64,000 nt of DNA from Brachybacterium sp. UMB0905 (lineage in GTDB: Bacteria; Actinomycetota; Actinomycetes; Actinomycetales; Dermabacteraceae). Below, in pieces: positions 7,469-16,792 of the stretch. The notes under the pieces were generated by a model that saw only the letters and a list, made by a program, of their open reading frames with translations, was not told the origin of the DNA and searched no databases. How positions within the stretch are numbered: the first letter of the stretch is position 1; each line of letters opens with the position of its first letter. The stretch is taken from NCBI RefSeq assembly GCF_002871795.1, contig NZ_PNHL01000002.1:37892-101891 (forward strand). The letters run 5' to 3'. Position numbers and translations under genes: made by a program.

Positions 7469-8773
7469 GTGCCGCACACCCCGCCCCACCCCACCAGTCC
7501 TGTCCGCACCACCAGCCCTGACAGCACGAACGTCACCGCGTCGGAGCGACCCGCTGCCCGCCGTCTGGGCGTCGTGGGAGCCGGTCAGCTCGCCCGCATG
7601 ATGCTCGGCCCCGCGACCGAACTCGACCTCGAGCTCGTGGTCCTCGCCACCGCCGAAACCGAGAGCGCTGCCCGAGTGGCGGCGCAGGTGCAGATCGGAC
7701 GGCATGACGATGAGCAGGCGGTCGCTGCGCTCGCCGAGCAGGTGGAGGTGCTGACCTTCGACCACGAGCACGTGCCGCCCGCGCATCTGGAGCGCATCGA
7801 GGCCTCCGGCGCAGCGGCGGTGCGGCCCGGTCCTGCCGCTCTCGTCCACGCGCAGGACAAGCTGCTGATGCGCGAGCGCCTAACGGCACTGGGCCATCCC
7901 TGCCCCCGCTGGTGGCGGATCCGCAAGGAGCAGGACCTCGAGTCTGCGCTCGCCGAGGCCGGCGGACGACTGATCGTGAAGACCCCGCGCGGCGGCTACG
8001 ACGGGCACGGCGTGCGCGTGGTCACCGGAGCGCAGCAGATCGCCGACTGGAGCCAGCTGCACTCCGAGCTGCTGGCCGAAGAGCTCGTGCCCTTCACCCG
8101 GGAGCTGTCCGTCCAGGTGGCCCGTCGGCCCCGCGGCGAGATCGCCACCTACCCCGTCGTGCAATCCGTGCAGCAGGACGGGGTGTGCTACGAGGTGGTG
8201 GCACCCGCCCCTGGGCTCGATGCGGCCGCGCAGCAGCGCATCCAGCAGCTCGCCGCCGCGATCGCCGCGGACCTCGAGGTCACCGGAATGCTCGCCGTCG
8301 AACTGTTCGAGACCGCTACGGGGCAGGTGCTCGTCAACGAGCTCGCCATGCGCCCCCACAACACCGGGCACTGGTCCATGGACGGGGCGGTGACCGGGCA
8401 GTTCGAACAGCATCTGCGGGCGGTGGCGGATCTGCCGCTGGGCTCGACCGCGCCGCTCGCCACCGTGACGGTGATGGTGAATCTCCTGGGCGGCCGCGCC
8501 GAGGACCTCGCCCCCGGCGCGGCGGCGGCGCTCGCCGCGGACCCGGAGCTGAAGCTCCACCTGTACGGCAAGGGGGTGCGTCCGGGCCGGAAGCTCGGTC
8601 ATGTCACCCTCACCGGCGAGGACGCCGACGAGCTGCTCGAACGCGCCCACCGCGCCGAGCGTCTGATCATCGACGGGCCGGACTCTGTCCCGCACCCGGG
8701 CGCGGTCCAGCAGCCCGATCCCGATGAGCGCCCTGCCCCCACCCAGCACCCTGACCACCCGGAAGGCGCGTGA
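7469..8773 (+). CDS. purK: 5-(carboxyamino)imidazole ribonucleotide synthase
   Basis: A 434-residue ATP-grasp enzyme of de novo purine synthesis that carboxylates AIR to N5-CAIR using ATP and bicarbonate. Visible: the N-terminal preATP-grasp segment RRLGVVGAGQLARMM, ATP-grasp elements VKTPRGGYDGHGV and LAEELVPFTRELSVQ, and the family signature NELAMRPHNTGHWSMD. About 25 extra residues precede the family start and about 30 Pro-rich residues follow its end. GTG 7469 is chosen because it lies 7 bases after TACACT; ATG 7600 would remove the dinucleotide-like loop. purE follows after 6 bases. Confidence 0.95.
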   Translation: MPHTPPHPTSPVRTTSPDSTNVTASERPAARRLGVVGAGQLARMMLGPATELDLELVVLATAETESAARVAAQVQIGRHDDEQAVAALAEQVEVLTFDHEHVPPAHLERIEASGAAAVRPGPAALVHAQDKLLMRERLTALGHPCPRWWRIRKEQDLESALAEAGGRLIVKTPRGGYDGHGVRVVTGAQQIADWSQLHSELLAEELVPFTRELSVQVARRPRGEIATYPVVQSVQQDGVCYEVVAPAPGLDAAAQQRIQQLAAAIAADLEVTGMLAVELFETATGQVLVNELAMRPHNTGHWSMDGAVTGQFEQHLRAVADLPLGSTAPLATVTVMVNLLGGRAEDLAPGAAAALAADPELKLHLYGKGVRPGRKLGHVTLTGEDADELLERAHRAERLIIDGPDSVPHPGAVQQPDPDERPAPTQHPDHPEGA

Positions 8774-8779
8774 GATGCC

Positions 8780-9322
8780 ATGAGCACCCGAACCGACCAG
8801 CCCCTGCCCGGCACCGATGAGACGCCCCTGGTGGGCATCGTCATGGGCTCCGATTCCGACTACCCGACCATGCGCGCCGCCGAAGAGGCGCTGGCCGAGT
8901 TCGCAATCCCCTGTAGCGTGGAGGTCATTTCCGCTCACCGCATGCCCGAGGACATGGTGGCCTGGGGGCGCGGCGCCGCCGAACGCGGGCTGCGCGTGGT
9001 GATCGCCGGCGCCGGCGGCGCCGCCCACCTACCGGGCATGCTCGCCTCCCTCACCGCACTGCCCGTGATCGGGGTGCCGGTGCCGCTGAAGCACCTCGAC
9101 GGGATGGACTCGCTGCTGTCGATCGTGCAGATGCCCGCGGGGGTGCCGGTCGCCACCGTCTCGATCGGCGGGGCGCGCAACGCCGGGCTGCTGGCCGCGC
9201 GGATCCTCGGCGCCGGGGACGATGAGCGCGCCGCCGCGCTGCGCACACGCATGGCGCAGTTCCAGGACGAGCTGCGCGACCTCGCGATCGCCAAGGGGGA
9301 GCGGCTGCGAGAGCAGCGGTGA
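8780..9322 (+). CDS. purE: 5-(carboxyamino)imidazole ribonucleotide mutase
   Basis: A 180-residue class I PurE that moves the carboxyl of N5-CAIR to C4 (CAIR). The signature [13 protein letters not shown], the catalytic [11 protein letters not shown] and [11 protein letters not shown] are all present. Length is normal with a short charged C-terminus. It follows purK by 6 bases, so the two-step conversion of AIR to CAIR is encoded as a unit. Its stop overlaps the next gene start by 4 bases (GTGA). Confidence 0.96.
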   Translation: MSTRTDQPLPGTDETPLVGIVMGSDSDYPTMRAAEEALAEFAIPCSVEVISAHRMPEDMVAWGRGAAERGLRVVIAGAGGAAHLPGMLASLTALPVIGVPVPLKHLDGMDSLLSIVQMPAGVPVATVSIGGARNAGLLAARILGAGDDERAAALRTRMAQFQDELRDLAIAKGERLREQR

Positions 9323-10401
9323 ACCAGCAGCAGGGTCCTGCCCGGGCAGAGGGCCGGATCGCCTGGCTGGACCTCGGCCGCGGGATCTCGATCCTGCTGG
9401 TCGTGCTCTACCACGTGGCCGTCGGCTCCGGCACGGCCCTCTGGGCACTGCCCGAGGGGCCCGTCGCGCGGATCTGGCGCGAGGCGAACCTCGCCCTCGT
9501 GCCGCTGCGGATGCCACTGTTCTTCCTCATCGCCGGGCTGCTCGCGGCCCGGGCGGTGCGCCGCCCGCTGCGGGCGGTGCTGCGCCCCCGGCTGCTCGAT
9601 CTGCTGTGGCCCTACTTGCTGTGGAGCCTGCTGTTCTGGGCCACCGGATGGCTGCGCTACGCTCCGGGCGAGCCGCTGGGATTCCTGCGTCAGGAGATCC
9701 TGGGCCTGCTGCAGCTGGCCTCCCCGTACTGGTTCATCGGCGTGCTGCCGATCTTCTTCCTCTTGGGCCGCTGGGGGCAGGGACGCCCCCGACTGCTGCT
9801 GAGCGTGGCCCTGCTGTTCCATCTGCTCGCCCCCGCCGGGCAGCAGCTGCTGCGGGAGGCCGGGCACAGCGACCTCGCCTACGGCATCTTCCAGCTGACG
9901 GACAACGCCCTGTGGTACCTGCTGGGGCTCGTGCTGCACCGGCAGATCCGGGCCCTCGCGGAGGGAACACGGCGCCGAGCGGCCCTGCTCGGCGGCACGG
10001 GGCTCGTCGGGCTGTTCGTCCTGCTGGCCCTGCTGCTCGTGCTGCCTGGGAAGGTGCCCGCCTGGCCGGTGGTGCGGGGCATCGAGCTGGCCGCGTCGCT
10101 GGCGGGTCTGACCGCCGCGGTGCTGCTGCTGCCCCTGCTGGCCCGCTCCCGGGGCCTGCGTGCGTTCGGCGCGCTGCTGGGGCGGCGCACCCTGGTCATC
10201 TATCTCGTCCACCCGATCGTGCTGAACCTGGTGGTGCTGCTGTGGCGGCAGGGTGGTCTTGCCGCACAGCTGGCGCACCCGCTGGTAGATCTGCTGCTGG
10301 TGCCGACGGTGTCGGCCGTGGCGATCATCACTGCCCTGGGAGTGGAGGCGATGGTGCAGCGCACCGGCCCACGCTGGCTGCTGCAGGCGCCGGGCATCTA
10401 A
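9319..10401 (+). CDS. Acyltransferase family 3 membrane protein
   Basis: A 360-residue integral membrane acyltransferase with about ten hydrophobic helices. The start motif [19 protein letters not shown] includes the conserved His of the acyltransferase_3/OafA family, which O-acylates surface glycans or lipids. The [16 protein letters not shown] segment is also typical. GTG 9319 overlaps the purE stop, so it is co-expressed with purine genes although it is more likely to act on the glycan made by the downstream region. The acyl donor and acceptor are unknown. Confidence 0.8.
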   Translation: MNQQQGPARAEGRIAWLDLGRGISILLVVLYHVAVGSGTALWALPEGPVARIWREANLALVPLRMPLFFLIAGLLAARAVRRPLRAVLRPRLLDLLWPYLLWSLLFWATGWLRYAPGEPLGFLRQEILGLLQLASPYWFIGVLPIFFLLGRWGQGRPRLLLSVALLFHLLAPAGQQLLREAGHSDLAYGIFQLTDNALWYLLGLVLHRQIRALAEGTRRRAALLGGTGLVGLFVLLALLLVLPGKVPAWPVVRGIELAASLAGLTAAVLLLPLLARSRGLRAFGALLGRRTLVIYLVHPIVLNLVVLLWRQGGLAAQLAHPLVDLLLVPTVSAVAIITALGVEAMVQRTGPRWLLQAPGI

Positions 10402-10436
10402 GACGTCTGAGACCCAGGTGGGGAGATCCGGTGCAT

Positions 10437-10497
10437 GCTCCGCGGCGAGGCCCGGTGTCCTCTCGTCCGTCCAGTGCTGCGCGGTAAGGTCCGGGGT
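10437..10497 (+). repeat. Imperfect 22-base direct repeat, second copy holding a promoter
   Basis: A 22-base segment at 10437-10458 recurs at 10476-10497 with about 17 of 22 identical positions. The second copy ends exactly before ATG 10498 and contains TAAGGT, where the first copy reads CGAGGC. Confidence 0.6.
10485..10490 (+). promoter_or_regulatory. -10 element TAAGGT for the leaderless acetyltransferase operon
   Basis: TAAGGT ends 7 bases before ATG 10498. No Shine-Dalgarno sequence separates them. This is the probable promoter for the rightward sugar operon 10498-19719. Confidence 0.6.
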
Positions 10498-11193
10498 ATG
10501 GAATCCAGTGCAGATCGCGCCGGGGTGCGCATCGTGGAATCAGCGGATGTCGCCGATGACGCCCGGATCGGCAGCGGCAGCTCCATCTGGCACCTGGCCC
10601 AGGTCCGAGAGGGAGCCCAACTGGGCACCGACTGCGTGATCGGACGCGGCGCGTACATCGGCACCGGGGTGCAGATGGGCAACGCCTGCAAGGTCCAGAA
10701 CTACGCCCTCGTCTATGAGCCCGCGCAGATGGCCGACGGGGTGTTCGTCGGCCCCGCCGCGGTGTTCACCAACGACCATTTCCCGCGCGCCGCCAACCCC
10801 GACCTCACCGCGAAGTCCGCGAGCGACTGGGAGAGCGTCGGTGTCACCTGCGAGACCGGCGCCTCGATCGGGGCGCGCGCCGTGTGCGTGGCGCCCGTGA
10901 CCATCGGCGCCTGGGCGATGGTGGCCGCCGGCGCCACCGTCGTGAAGGACGTCCCGCCCCACGCCCTCGTGGCCGGGGTGCCGGCGAAGCGGATCGGCTG
11001 GGTGGGCCGCTCCGGCGAGAAACTGGTCCACGCCTCTGACGGCACCGATTCCTGGGTGTGCCCTGCCACCGGCGAGTGGTACATCCCCGATGACTCCACC
11101 GGCGGGCTCCTGCTCGCCTCCTCACCCCTGGCCGACGCGCCCCGCCCGGCCTCCCTGACCGATCCCGACGAACAGGACGGCGAGAACGCATGA
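10498..11193 (+). CDS. UDP-amino-sugar N-acetyltransferase, WlbB/WbpD-like
   Basis: A 231-residue left-handed beta-helix acetyltransferase. Hexapeptide repeats run from about residue 18 to 150 (ARIGSGSSIWHLAQV, CVIGRGAYIGTGV, GVFVGPAAVFTNDHFPRA). The FTNDHFPRA segment is characteristic of enzymes acetylating the 3-amino group of UDP-2-acetamido-3-amino-2,3-dideoxyglucuronate. The C-terminal tail has VCPATGEWYI. The start is chosen at ATG 10498 because a -10 hexamer lies 7 bases upstream. It overlaps the aminotransferase gene by 4 bases, and that enzyme would supply its substrate. A perosamine-type acetyltransferase is less likely given the neighbours. Confidence 0.82.
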   Translation: MESSADRAGVRIVESADVADDARIGSGSSIWHLAQVREGAQLGTDCVIGRGAYIGTGVQMGNACKVQNYALVYEPAQMADGVFVGPAAVFTNDHFPRAANPDLTAKSASDWESVGVTCETGASIGARAVCVAPVTIGAWAMVAAGATVVKDVPPHALVAGVPAKRIGWVGRSGEKLVHASDGTDSWVCPATGEWYIPDDSTGGLLLASSPLADAPRPASLTDPDEQDGENA

Positions 11194-12299
11194 GCACCGA
11201 TCAGTCTTTCATCCCGCCGGCGAAGCCGATCATCGGCCAGCAGGAGCGCGACGCGGTGGACCGCGTCCTCGCCTCCGGCATGGTCGCGCAGGGCCCGGAG
11301 GTCGCGGCCTTCGAGCAGGAGTTCGCGGACGTGCTGGTGGGCGGCCGCGAGTGCGTGGCAGTGAACTCCGGCACCTCCGGGCAGCATCTGGGCATGCTCG
11401 CCCTCGGGCTGAAGCCCGGCGAGGAGGTCATCGTCCCGTCCTTCACCTTCGCCGCGACCGCGAACTCCGTCGCCGTCGTCGGTGCCACCCCGGTCTTCGT
11501 GGATGTGGACCGCGAGACGTTCTGTATGGACCCCGCCGCCGTGCGCGCCGCGATCACTGAGCGGACCGTCGGGATCCAGCCGGTGCACCTGTACGGCCAC
11601 CCCGCCGCGATTGATGAGATCATGCAGATCGCCCGTGAGCACGAGCTGTGGGTGCTCGAGGACGCTGCCCAGGCGCACGGCGCCACCTGGCACGGCACCA
11701 CCGTGGGTGCCTTCGGCGACGCCGCGATGTTCTCCCTGTACCCCACCAAGAACATGACCTCCGGCGAGGGTGGAATGGTGGCCTGCGCCGATGCGGACAC
11801 CGCGCGCATGGTGCGCCTGCTGCGCAACCAGGGCATGGAGAAGCAGTACGCCAATGAGGTGGCCGGCTTCAACAACCGCATGACGGACATCCACGCCGCG
11901 ATCGGCCGGGTGCAGCTGACCAAGGTCCTGGACTGGACCCGTACCCGCCAGGAGAACGCCGCGTTCCTCGATGAGAATCTCGAGGGCGTGGTCACTCCGG
12001 TGGTCCGCGAGGGTGCCACCCACGTCTACCACCAGTACACGATCCGTGTGCAGGGAGCCAGCGCCGCCGAGCGCGATGCCTTCGCCACCGCTCTGCGCGA
12101 GGAGCACAAGGTGGGCTGCGGCGTGTACTACCCCACGCCCGTGCACCGCCTGGACACCTTCGGGCAGGAGCTGGAGCTGCCGGTCACCGAGATGCTCGCC
12201 CGCGAGGTGCTCTCCCTCCCGGTCCACCCGAGCCTGAGCGCCGAAGACCTCGAGCGCATCGTCGCCGCCGTGAACACCGTCGCGAAGGCAGGAGCCTGA
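11190..12299 (+). CDS. DegT/DnrJ/EryC1 aminotransferase, WlbC/WbpE-like
   Basis: A 369-residue PLP-dependent sugar aminotransferase. PLP contacts are visible: NSGTSGQHLGMLAL (about 59-72), EDAAQAHGATW (about 157-167) and the Schiff-base lysine K187 in SLYPTKNMTSGEGG. Expected reaction: transamination of the 3-keto sugar UDP-2-acetamido-3-oxo-glucuronate with glutamate. Evidence for this substrate is the position between the WlbB-like acetyltransferase (4-base overlap) and the WlbA-like dehydrogenase (2-base gap), an order that recreates consecutive pathway steps. The family alone does not fix the substrate. Confidence 0.88.
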   Translation: MSTDQSFIPPAKPIIGQQERDAVDRVLASGMVAQGPEVAAFEQEFADVLVGGRECVAVNSGTSGQHLGMLALGLKPGEEVIVPSFTFAATANSVAVVGATPVFVDVDRETFCMDPAAVRAAITERTVGIQPVHLYGHPAAIDEIMQIAREHELWVLEDAAQAHGATWHGTTVGAFGDAAMFSLYPTKNMTSGEGGMVACADADTARMVRLLRNQGMEKQYANEVAGFNNRMTDIHAAIGRVQLTKVLDWTRTRQENAAFLDENLEGVVTPVVREGATHVYHQYTIRVQGASAAERDAFATALREEHKVGCGVYYPTPVHRLDTFGQELELPVTEMLAREVLSLPVHPSLSAEDLERIVAAVNTVAKAGA

Positions 12300-12301
12300 T
12301 C

Positions 12302-13324
12302 ATGAGCCAGAAGAAGACCCTGCGCGCCGGACTGATCGGCCTGGGCATGATGGGCCGCCACCACGCCCGGAACCTCCGCGCCCTGGACGGCGTGGACCTG
12401 GTGGCCGTGGCGGATGCGCACGGTGACCCGCACGGGGCCGCTGCCGGCATGGAGGTGCTGCCCGATGTCGACGCCCTGATCGCGGCGGGCATCGACTACG
12501 CGGTCGTGGCTGTGCCCACCCAGTTCCACCGCGATGTGGCGATCGCCCTGGCTGACGCTGGGATCCACACGCTGGTGGAGAAGCCGCTGGCCTTCGATAT
12601 CGCCGAGGCCGAAGAGATCACCGCCGCCTTCGAGAAGGCGGGCCTGGTGGGCGCGGTGGGCTACATCGAGCGCTACAACCCTGCGCTGCAGGAGATGCGC
12701 AAGCGCATCGCCGGCGGTCAGCTGGGGGAGATCTACCAGATCGCCACCCGCCGCCAGGGCGGCTTCCCCGCCCGTATCGCCGACGTCGGCGTGGTCAAGG
12801 ACCTCGCGACCCACGACCTGGACCTCACCGCCTGGGTCGCGCAGTCCTCCTTCGCCTCCGTCGCCGCGACCACCACGCGTCGCTCCGGCCGCGAGGACGA
12901 GGACATGGTCTCGATCGCCGGAGAGCTCGCCGACGGCACCATCACCGGGCACCTGGTCAACTGGCTCTCCCCGTTCAAGGAGCGCGTCACCATCGTCACC
13001 GGCGAGAAGGGCGCCCTGGTGGGCGACACCCTCAACGCGGACCTCACCTTCCACGCCAACGGCGAGAACCCCACGAACCTGTGGGAGTCCATGGCCTCCT
13101 TCCGCGGCGTGAGCGAAGGCGATTCGGTGCGCTACGCCCTGCAGCGCACGGAGCCGCTGGCCACCGAGCACCAGGCATTCCGCGATGCCGTGCTGGGCGT
13201 GGACACCACCAACATCGTCACCATGCGCGAAGGCCTGGGCACGGTGCGCGCCATCGAAGCGGTGCTCGTCTCGGCGCGCGAGGGCCGCGTGGTCGCCCCG
13301 GAGGGGATCACCGCTCGTGCGTGA
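12302..13324 (+). CDS. Gfo/Idh/MocA oxidoreductase, WlbA/WbpB-like
   Basis: A 340-residue NAD(P)-dependent dehydrogenase. The Rossmann motif GLIGLGMMGRHHARN is at about residues 10-24, followed by the family EKPLAF motif (about 95) and YIERYNPAL. In WlbA/WbpB the enzyme oxidises C3 of UDP-GlcNAc-uronate to the 3-keto compound. Neighbours (aminotransferase and acetyltransferase directly upstream) support this role. Its stop overlaps the following glycosyltransferase start by 8 bases. An inositol dehydrogenase is the usual alternative for this family but does not fit the location. Confidence 0.85.
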   Translation: MSQKKTLRAGLIGLGMMGRHHARNLRALDGVDLVAVADAHGDPHGAAAGMEVLPDVDALIAAGIDYAVVAVPTQFHRDVAIALADAGIHTLVEKPLAFDIAEAEEITAAFEKAGLVGAVGYIERYNPALQEMRKRIAGGQLGEIYQIATRRQGGFPARIADVGVVKDLATHDLDLTAWVAQSSFASVAATTTRRSGREDEDMVSIAGELADGTITGHLVNWLSPFKERVTIVTGEKGALVGDTLNADLTFHANGENPTNLWESMASFRGVSEGDSVRYALQRTEPLATEHQAFRDAVLGVDTTNIVTMREGLGTVRAIEAVLVSAREGRVVAPEGITARA

Positions 13325-14792
13325 GCGTCGTCGCGCTGCCCGGCGGGCGATCCCCCTGATCGCAAGGGGGCTGCGGCATCTGCCGGGCCGCGTCGGCGGC
13401 ATGGGCACCTACTTCGCCGCCCAGGAGGATCTCGCCCGTCACGGCGCGCAATCCTCCTGGCGTGAGGCGGTGGAGCGCCTGCTGCGCCTGTCCGACCGCG
13501 ACCATGCGCGCGGCCGGATCTCCTCAGCGCTGACCTGGTTCGACAAAGCGCTGCGCATCACCTACGACGGGGCGCTCCACCAGGCCGGGCAGTCCCCCCT
13601 GGCGGCTGATCCCGAGCCGGTTCTGCGCCCGCTGCGCAGCGCGAGCATCGGCACGCTGCTGATCGACGGGACCATCGACCCTGCTGTGCGCCCCACCGCC
13701 CCGCCGCCCCGGGACCGGGCGCCGGGAGAGCCGCTGCGTCTGCTCGTCCTCGCCCAGGCGAACTGGACGTTCATCCACCCCGTGATCGAGGCGCTGCGCG
13801 CCCGCGGCGGGATCGAGATCCGCGAGATCGACGTCGACGAGCTCGCCGCCCCCGGCATGCCGGACCGCGATCACCTGCTGCGCGCACGCTATGACGCGAT
13901 CACCCGCGGGGCGCTCCTGCCCACCCCGCCCGAGCTCGCCGCGGCGTTCGACTGGGCCGATACGGTCCTCGTGGAGTGGGCGCACCATGTGCTGACCTGG
14001 GTGACCCTGCTGGATCGCGCCCCGCGCCTGCTCACCGCACGGATGCACCGCTTCGAAGTGTTCACCCCCTTCGCTCTGCTGCATGACTATCCGCGGATCG
14101 ACCGGCTGCTGCACGTCTCCCCGCCCGTGCGGAGGATGCTCGACGCCATCGCGCCGCAGGCCTCCGCGGTCCCTGCCAGCCAGGTGGGGAACCTGCTGCA
14201 GCACGGCCTGGGCCCCGAACCTGCCGGTGAGCGGGACCCCGCGCTGCTGGTGCAGGTGGGGTGGCTGCGCCCGGTCAAGGACGTGATGTTCACCCTGGAC
14301 GTGCTCTCGGCCCTCCGGGAGCACGACCCCGCCTTCCAGCTGCGCCTGATCGGTCCGCAGCTGCCGGATGATCCCGCGGACGACACCCCGTACCAGCAGC
14401 AGGTCCGACGGCGCCTGGCCGACTTCCCGCCCGCGGCGATCCAGGTGCTGGGTCCGCGCCAGGACGTCCCCGCGCTGCTGGCCACCTCCGGGATCGTGCT
14501 GTCCTCATCCCGGCACGAAGGCACCCATGAAGCGGTCATGGAAGGCCTGGCTGCGGGCTGTCCGGCCGTCGTGCGCGACTGGCCTGACACTGTGCCCTAT
14601 GGCGGAGCCCGCACCATTTACAGCGATGAGTGGGTGGTCCCCGATGCGGCTGCAGCCGTGCAGCGGATCCTCGCGCTGCAGGATGAGCAGACCTACGCCC
14701 GGGCCGCGCAGGCCGCACGCGCCTTCGCCCTCCAGCACCGCGATCCCGAGCAGGTGATCGACGGGTACACCCGCGCTCTCTTCCCGCGGTGA
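13317..14792 (+). CDS. Glycosyltransferase, GT4-like
   Basis: A 491-residue predicted GT-B glycosyltransferase. The C-terminal half has the donor-binding features of GT4: LLVQVGWLRPVKDVMFTLDV, LRLIGPQLPDD, VLGPRQDVPALLATS and SSSRHEGTHEAVMEGLAAG, including the H-E-G-x-x-E element. The N-terminal 130 residues are Arg-rich and poorly conserved. GTG 13317 overlaps the upstream gene by 8 bases, with GAGGGG upstream. No membrane segment is seen, so it probably acts at the cytoplasmic face on a lipid-linked acceptor. Sugar and acceptor are unknown. Confidence 0.8.
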   Translation: MRERRRAARRAIPLIARGLRHLPGRVGGMGTYFAAQEDLARHGAQSSWREAVERLLRLSDRDHARGRISSALTWFDKALRITYDGALHQAGQSPLAADPEPVLRPLRSASIGTLLIDGTIDPAVRPTAPPPRDRAPGEPLRLLVLAQANWTFIHPVIEALRARGGIEIREIDVDELAAPGMPDRDHLLRARYDAITRGALLPTPPELAAAFDWADTVLVEWAHHVLTWVTLLDRAPRLLTARMHRFEVFTPFALLHDYPRIDRLLHVSPPVRRMLDAIAPQASAVPASQVGNLLQHGLGPEPAGERDPALLVQVGWLRPVKDVMFTLDVLSALREHDPAFQLRLIGPQLPDDPADDTPYQQQVRRRLADFPPAAIQVLGPRQDVPALLATSGIVLSSSRHEGTHEAVMEGLAAGCPAVVRDWPDTVPYGGARTIYSDEWVVPDAAAAVQRILALQDEQTYARAAQAARAFALQHRDPEQVIDGYTRALFPR

Positions 14793-14826
14793 TATCTGTG
14801 ACCGCCCATCCGGACGGACGATACCG

Positions 14827-16767
14827 ATGACCGCCCTGCTGCCGGTGCTGCTCGCCTGGGCTCTGCTCACCGGGCCCGGACTGCTGCTGCTGCTGGCCGC
14901 CGGTGCACGGGTGCCGGTGCGCTGGGGGTGGGCGCCGCCGCTGACGGTCCTGGCAGCGGTGCTGCTGGCCGCCGTGCTGCACCTGCTCGCCATCCCCTGG
15001 ACTCCGCTGAGCACCGGGGTGGGGCTGGTGCTGCTCCTGGCCGCGGTGCGCGCACTGCGCGAGGTGCTGCACCGCCGCACAGACCGCTGCAGCGTCGCCG
15101 CCCCGCGGGAGAGCATCGCCCAGCCGGCCCTGCGCATGCAGGCTGAGCTGCTCGTGAGCGGCACGTGCGCGCTCGCGGGGATCGCAACAGCGGCGTCGGC
15201 CATGCGGTGGATGGGCGGGATCGACACCCTCAACGGCAGCTACGACTCCTTCTTCCACCTCTCCGCGATCGCGGAGATCCGGCATCGGAGGGATGCGACC
15301 CTCACCTCGGCGCTGACCGGGCTGTACGGCGAGCCCACCTTCTACCCCGTCGTCGTGGACGCCCTGTCGGCCCTGCTGCCGCTGGACACCATCCCCGCCG
15401 CCAATGCGATGGCGCTGGCGATGCTCGCCGCACAGCCCGCTGCTCTCGCCGCTCTCGTGGCGACCTGCGTGGTCTCCACCCGCCGCCGACCGTGGCTTGC
15501 GGTTCTCGCCGCGCTCACCGCCCCGATCTTCCTCAGCGTCCCGGCGATGGCGCTCGTGATGGGCCTGTGGCCCGTGGTGCTCGGAGCTCTCTGCCTGCCC
15601 CCAGCGCTCGCTGCTGTCGTGCTGCTCATGGAGGGGCGGCTCGGGGTGCACCCGGTGCCCGGAGCCCTCGGGGTGGGGGCGGTGCTGCTGGGCACGGCTC
15701 TGGCCCATCCCACGATCATGTTCTCCGTCGCGGTGTTCGCCGGGCTCATCGTGCTGGTGCATGGAGCTGCGCGCCTGCGGGCCGGGCAGCGGCGCCGGGG
15801 CGGCATCCAGGTGGGGCTCGCGCTCGCGGCGGCCCTGCTGTTCGTGATCGGCTCGCGGATCCTGCTGGAGGGGATGGACCTCACGCGGCCCAGCTCGGAT
15901 CCGCTGCTGAGCGTGCTGTGGCGGGTCCTCGTGGACACCCCGCGGGTCCCCGTGCTCGAGGCACCGCTGTGGCCGGTCGCGGTGCTGTGGGTGCTCGCCG
16001 TCGTCGGGGCCGTCGCGGCCCTGCGCCGCCGCGAGACCATCGGGACCACGGCGGTGCTGGGCGTGGTCGTGACGATCGTGCTGGCGGTGGCCACGCAGAT
16101 CTCCGCACCGCTCGCCGAAGCTCTCGTGAACCCCTGGTACGGGGCCCGCGAGCGGATCGCCCCGCTGATGACGGCCCTGCTCGTGGTGCTCATGGCCCGG
16201 GGACTTGCCGCGCTCGATGCCCGGACGCTGCGCTGGGCGCAGCTGCCGCTGGCCCCCGTCGCCGCCGGGGCGCTGGTCCTCACGAGCGTGTTCGCCGTCG
16301 CCGTGCCGCAACGGCTGCCGCTGACCGGGTCCCTGGCGTACACCGCCTACGGGCTGCAACTCTCCCCCTACGTCACGCCACGGGAACGGGCGTTCATTGA
16401 GCGCACCGCGGCGCAGCTGCCCGATGACGCGGTGGTGCTCGGCGACCCCCGCGACGGCACCCCCCTGTACTGGTCCGTCGGCGGAGTTGAGACGGTCTTT
16501 CCCATCATGGGCAGCCCGCAGACGCGCGATGGCGCCCTGATCGCCAAGTACTTCAGCCGCCTGGATGATCGACGCCAGGTGTGCGATGCCCTCGCACGGG
16601 TGAGCCCCACCCACCTGTACCGTGACACCTCGGAGTTCAGCGGCCGGCTGATCAGCCCCGCCTCCGCCCCCACCTGGGTGGGGCTGTACGGCATCCCGCC
16701 GAAAGATCTGCGCCTGGTGGAGCAGGATGGTCCCTACGCCCTGTACGAGGTGACGCTGCCGTGCTGA
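14827..16767 (+). CDS. DUF6541-type polytopic membrane protein (GT-C-like?)
   Basis: A 646-residue protein with about 13 hydrophobic segments to residue 510 and a C-terminal soluble part of about 130 residues. The motif YDSFFHLSA (about 139-147) in the first large loop, followed by GEPTFYP, is shared with the second DUF6541 protein at 26926-28842 (WDTLYHLSA, EPTFYP). An acidic residue near the first extracytoplasmic loop and a many-helix layout recall GT-C enzymes that use polyprenyl-phosphate sugars. Function is therefore inferred as glycan assembly at the outer face, not established. It sits between a GT and a flippase-type exporter in one operon. Confidence 0.65.
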   Translation: MTALLPVLLAWALLTGPGLLLLLAAGARVPVRWGWAPPLTVLAAVLLAAVLHLLAIPWTPLSTGVGLVLLLAAVRALREVLHRRTDRCSVAAPRESIAQPALRMQAELLVSGTCALAGIATAASAMRWMGGIDTLNGSYDSFFHLSAIAEIRHRRDATLTSALTGLYGEPTFYPVVVDALSALLPLDTIPAANAMALAMLAAQPAALAALVATCVVSTRRRPWLAVLAALTAPIFLSVPAMALVMGLWPVVLGALCLPPALAAVVLLMEGRLGVHPVPGALGVGAVLLGTALAHPTIMFSVAVFAGLIVLVHGAARLRAGQRRRGGIQVGLALAAALLFVIGSRILLEGMDLTRPSSDPLLSVLWRVLVDTPRVPVLEAPLWPVAVLWVLAVVGAVAALRRRETIGTTAVLGVVVTIVLAVATQISAPLAEALVNPWYGARERIAPLMTALLVVLMARGLAALDARTLRWAQLPLAPVAAGALVLTSVFAVAVPQRLPLTGSLAYTAYGLQLSPYVTPRERAFIERTAAQLPDDAVVLGDPRDGTPLYWSVGGVETVFPIMGSPQTRDGALIAKYFSRLDDRRQVCDALARVSPTHLYRDTSEFSGRLISPASAPTWVGLYGIPPKDLRLVEQDGPYALYEVTLPC

Positions 16768-16792
16768 CCCGATCCGTCGAAGGAGGAGCCGC

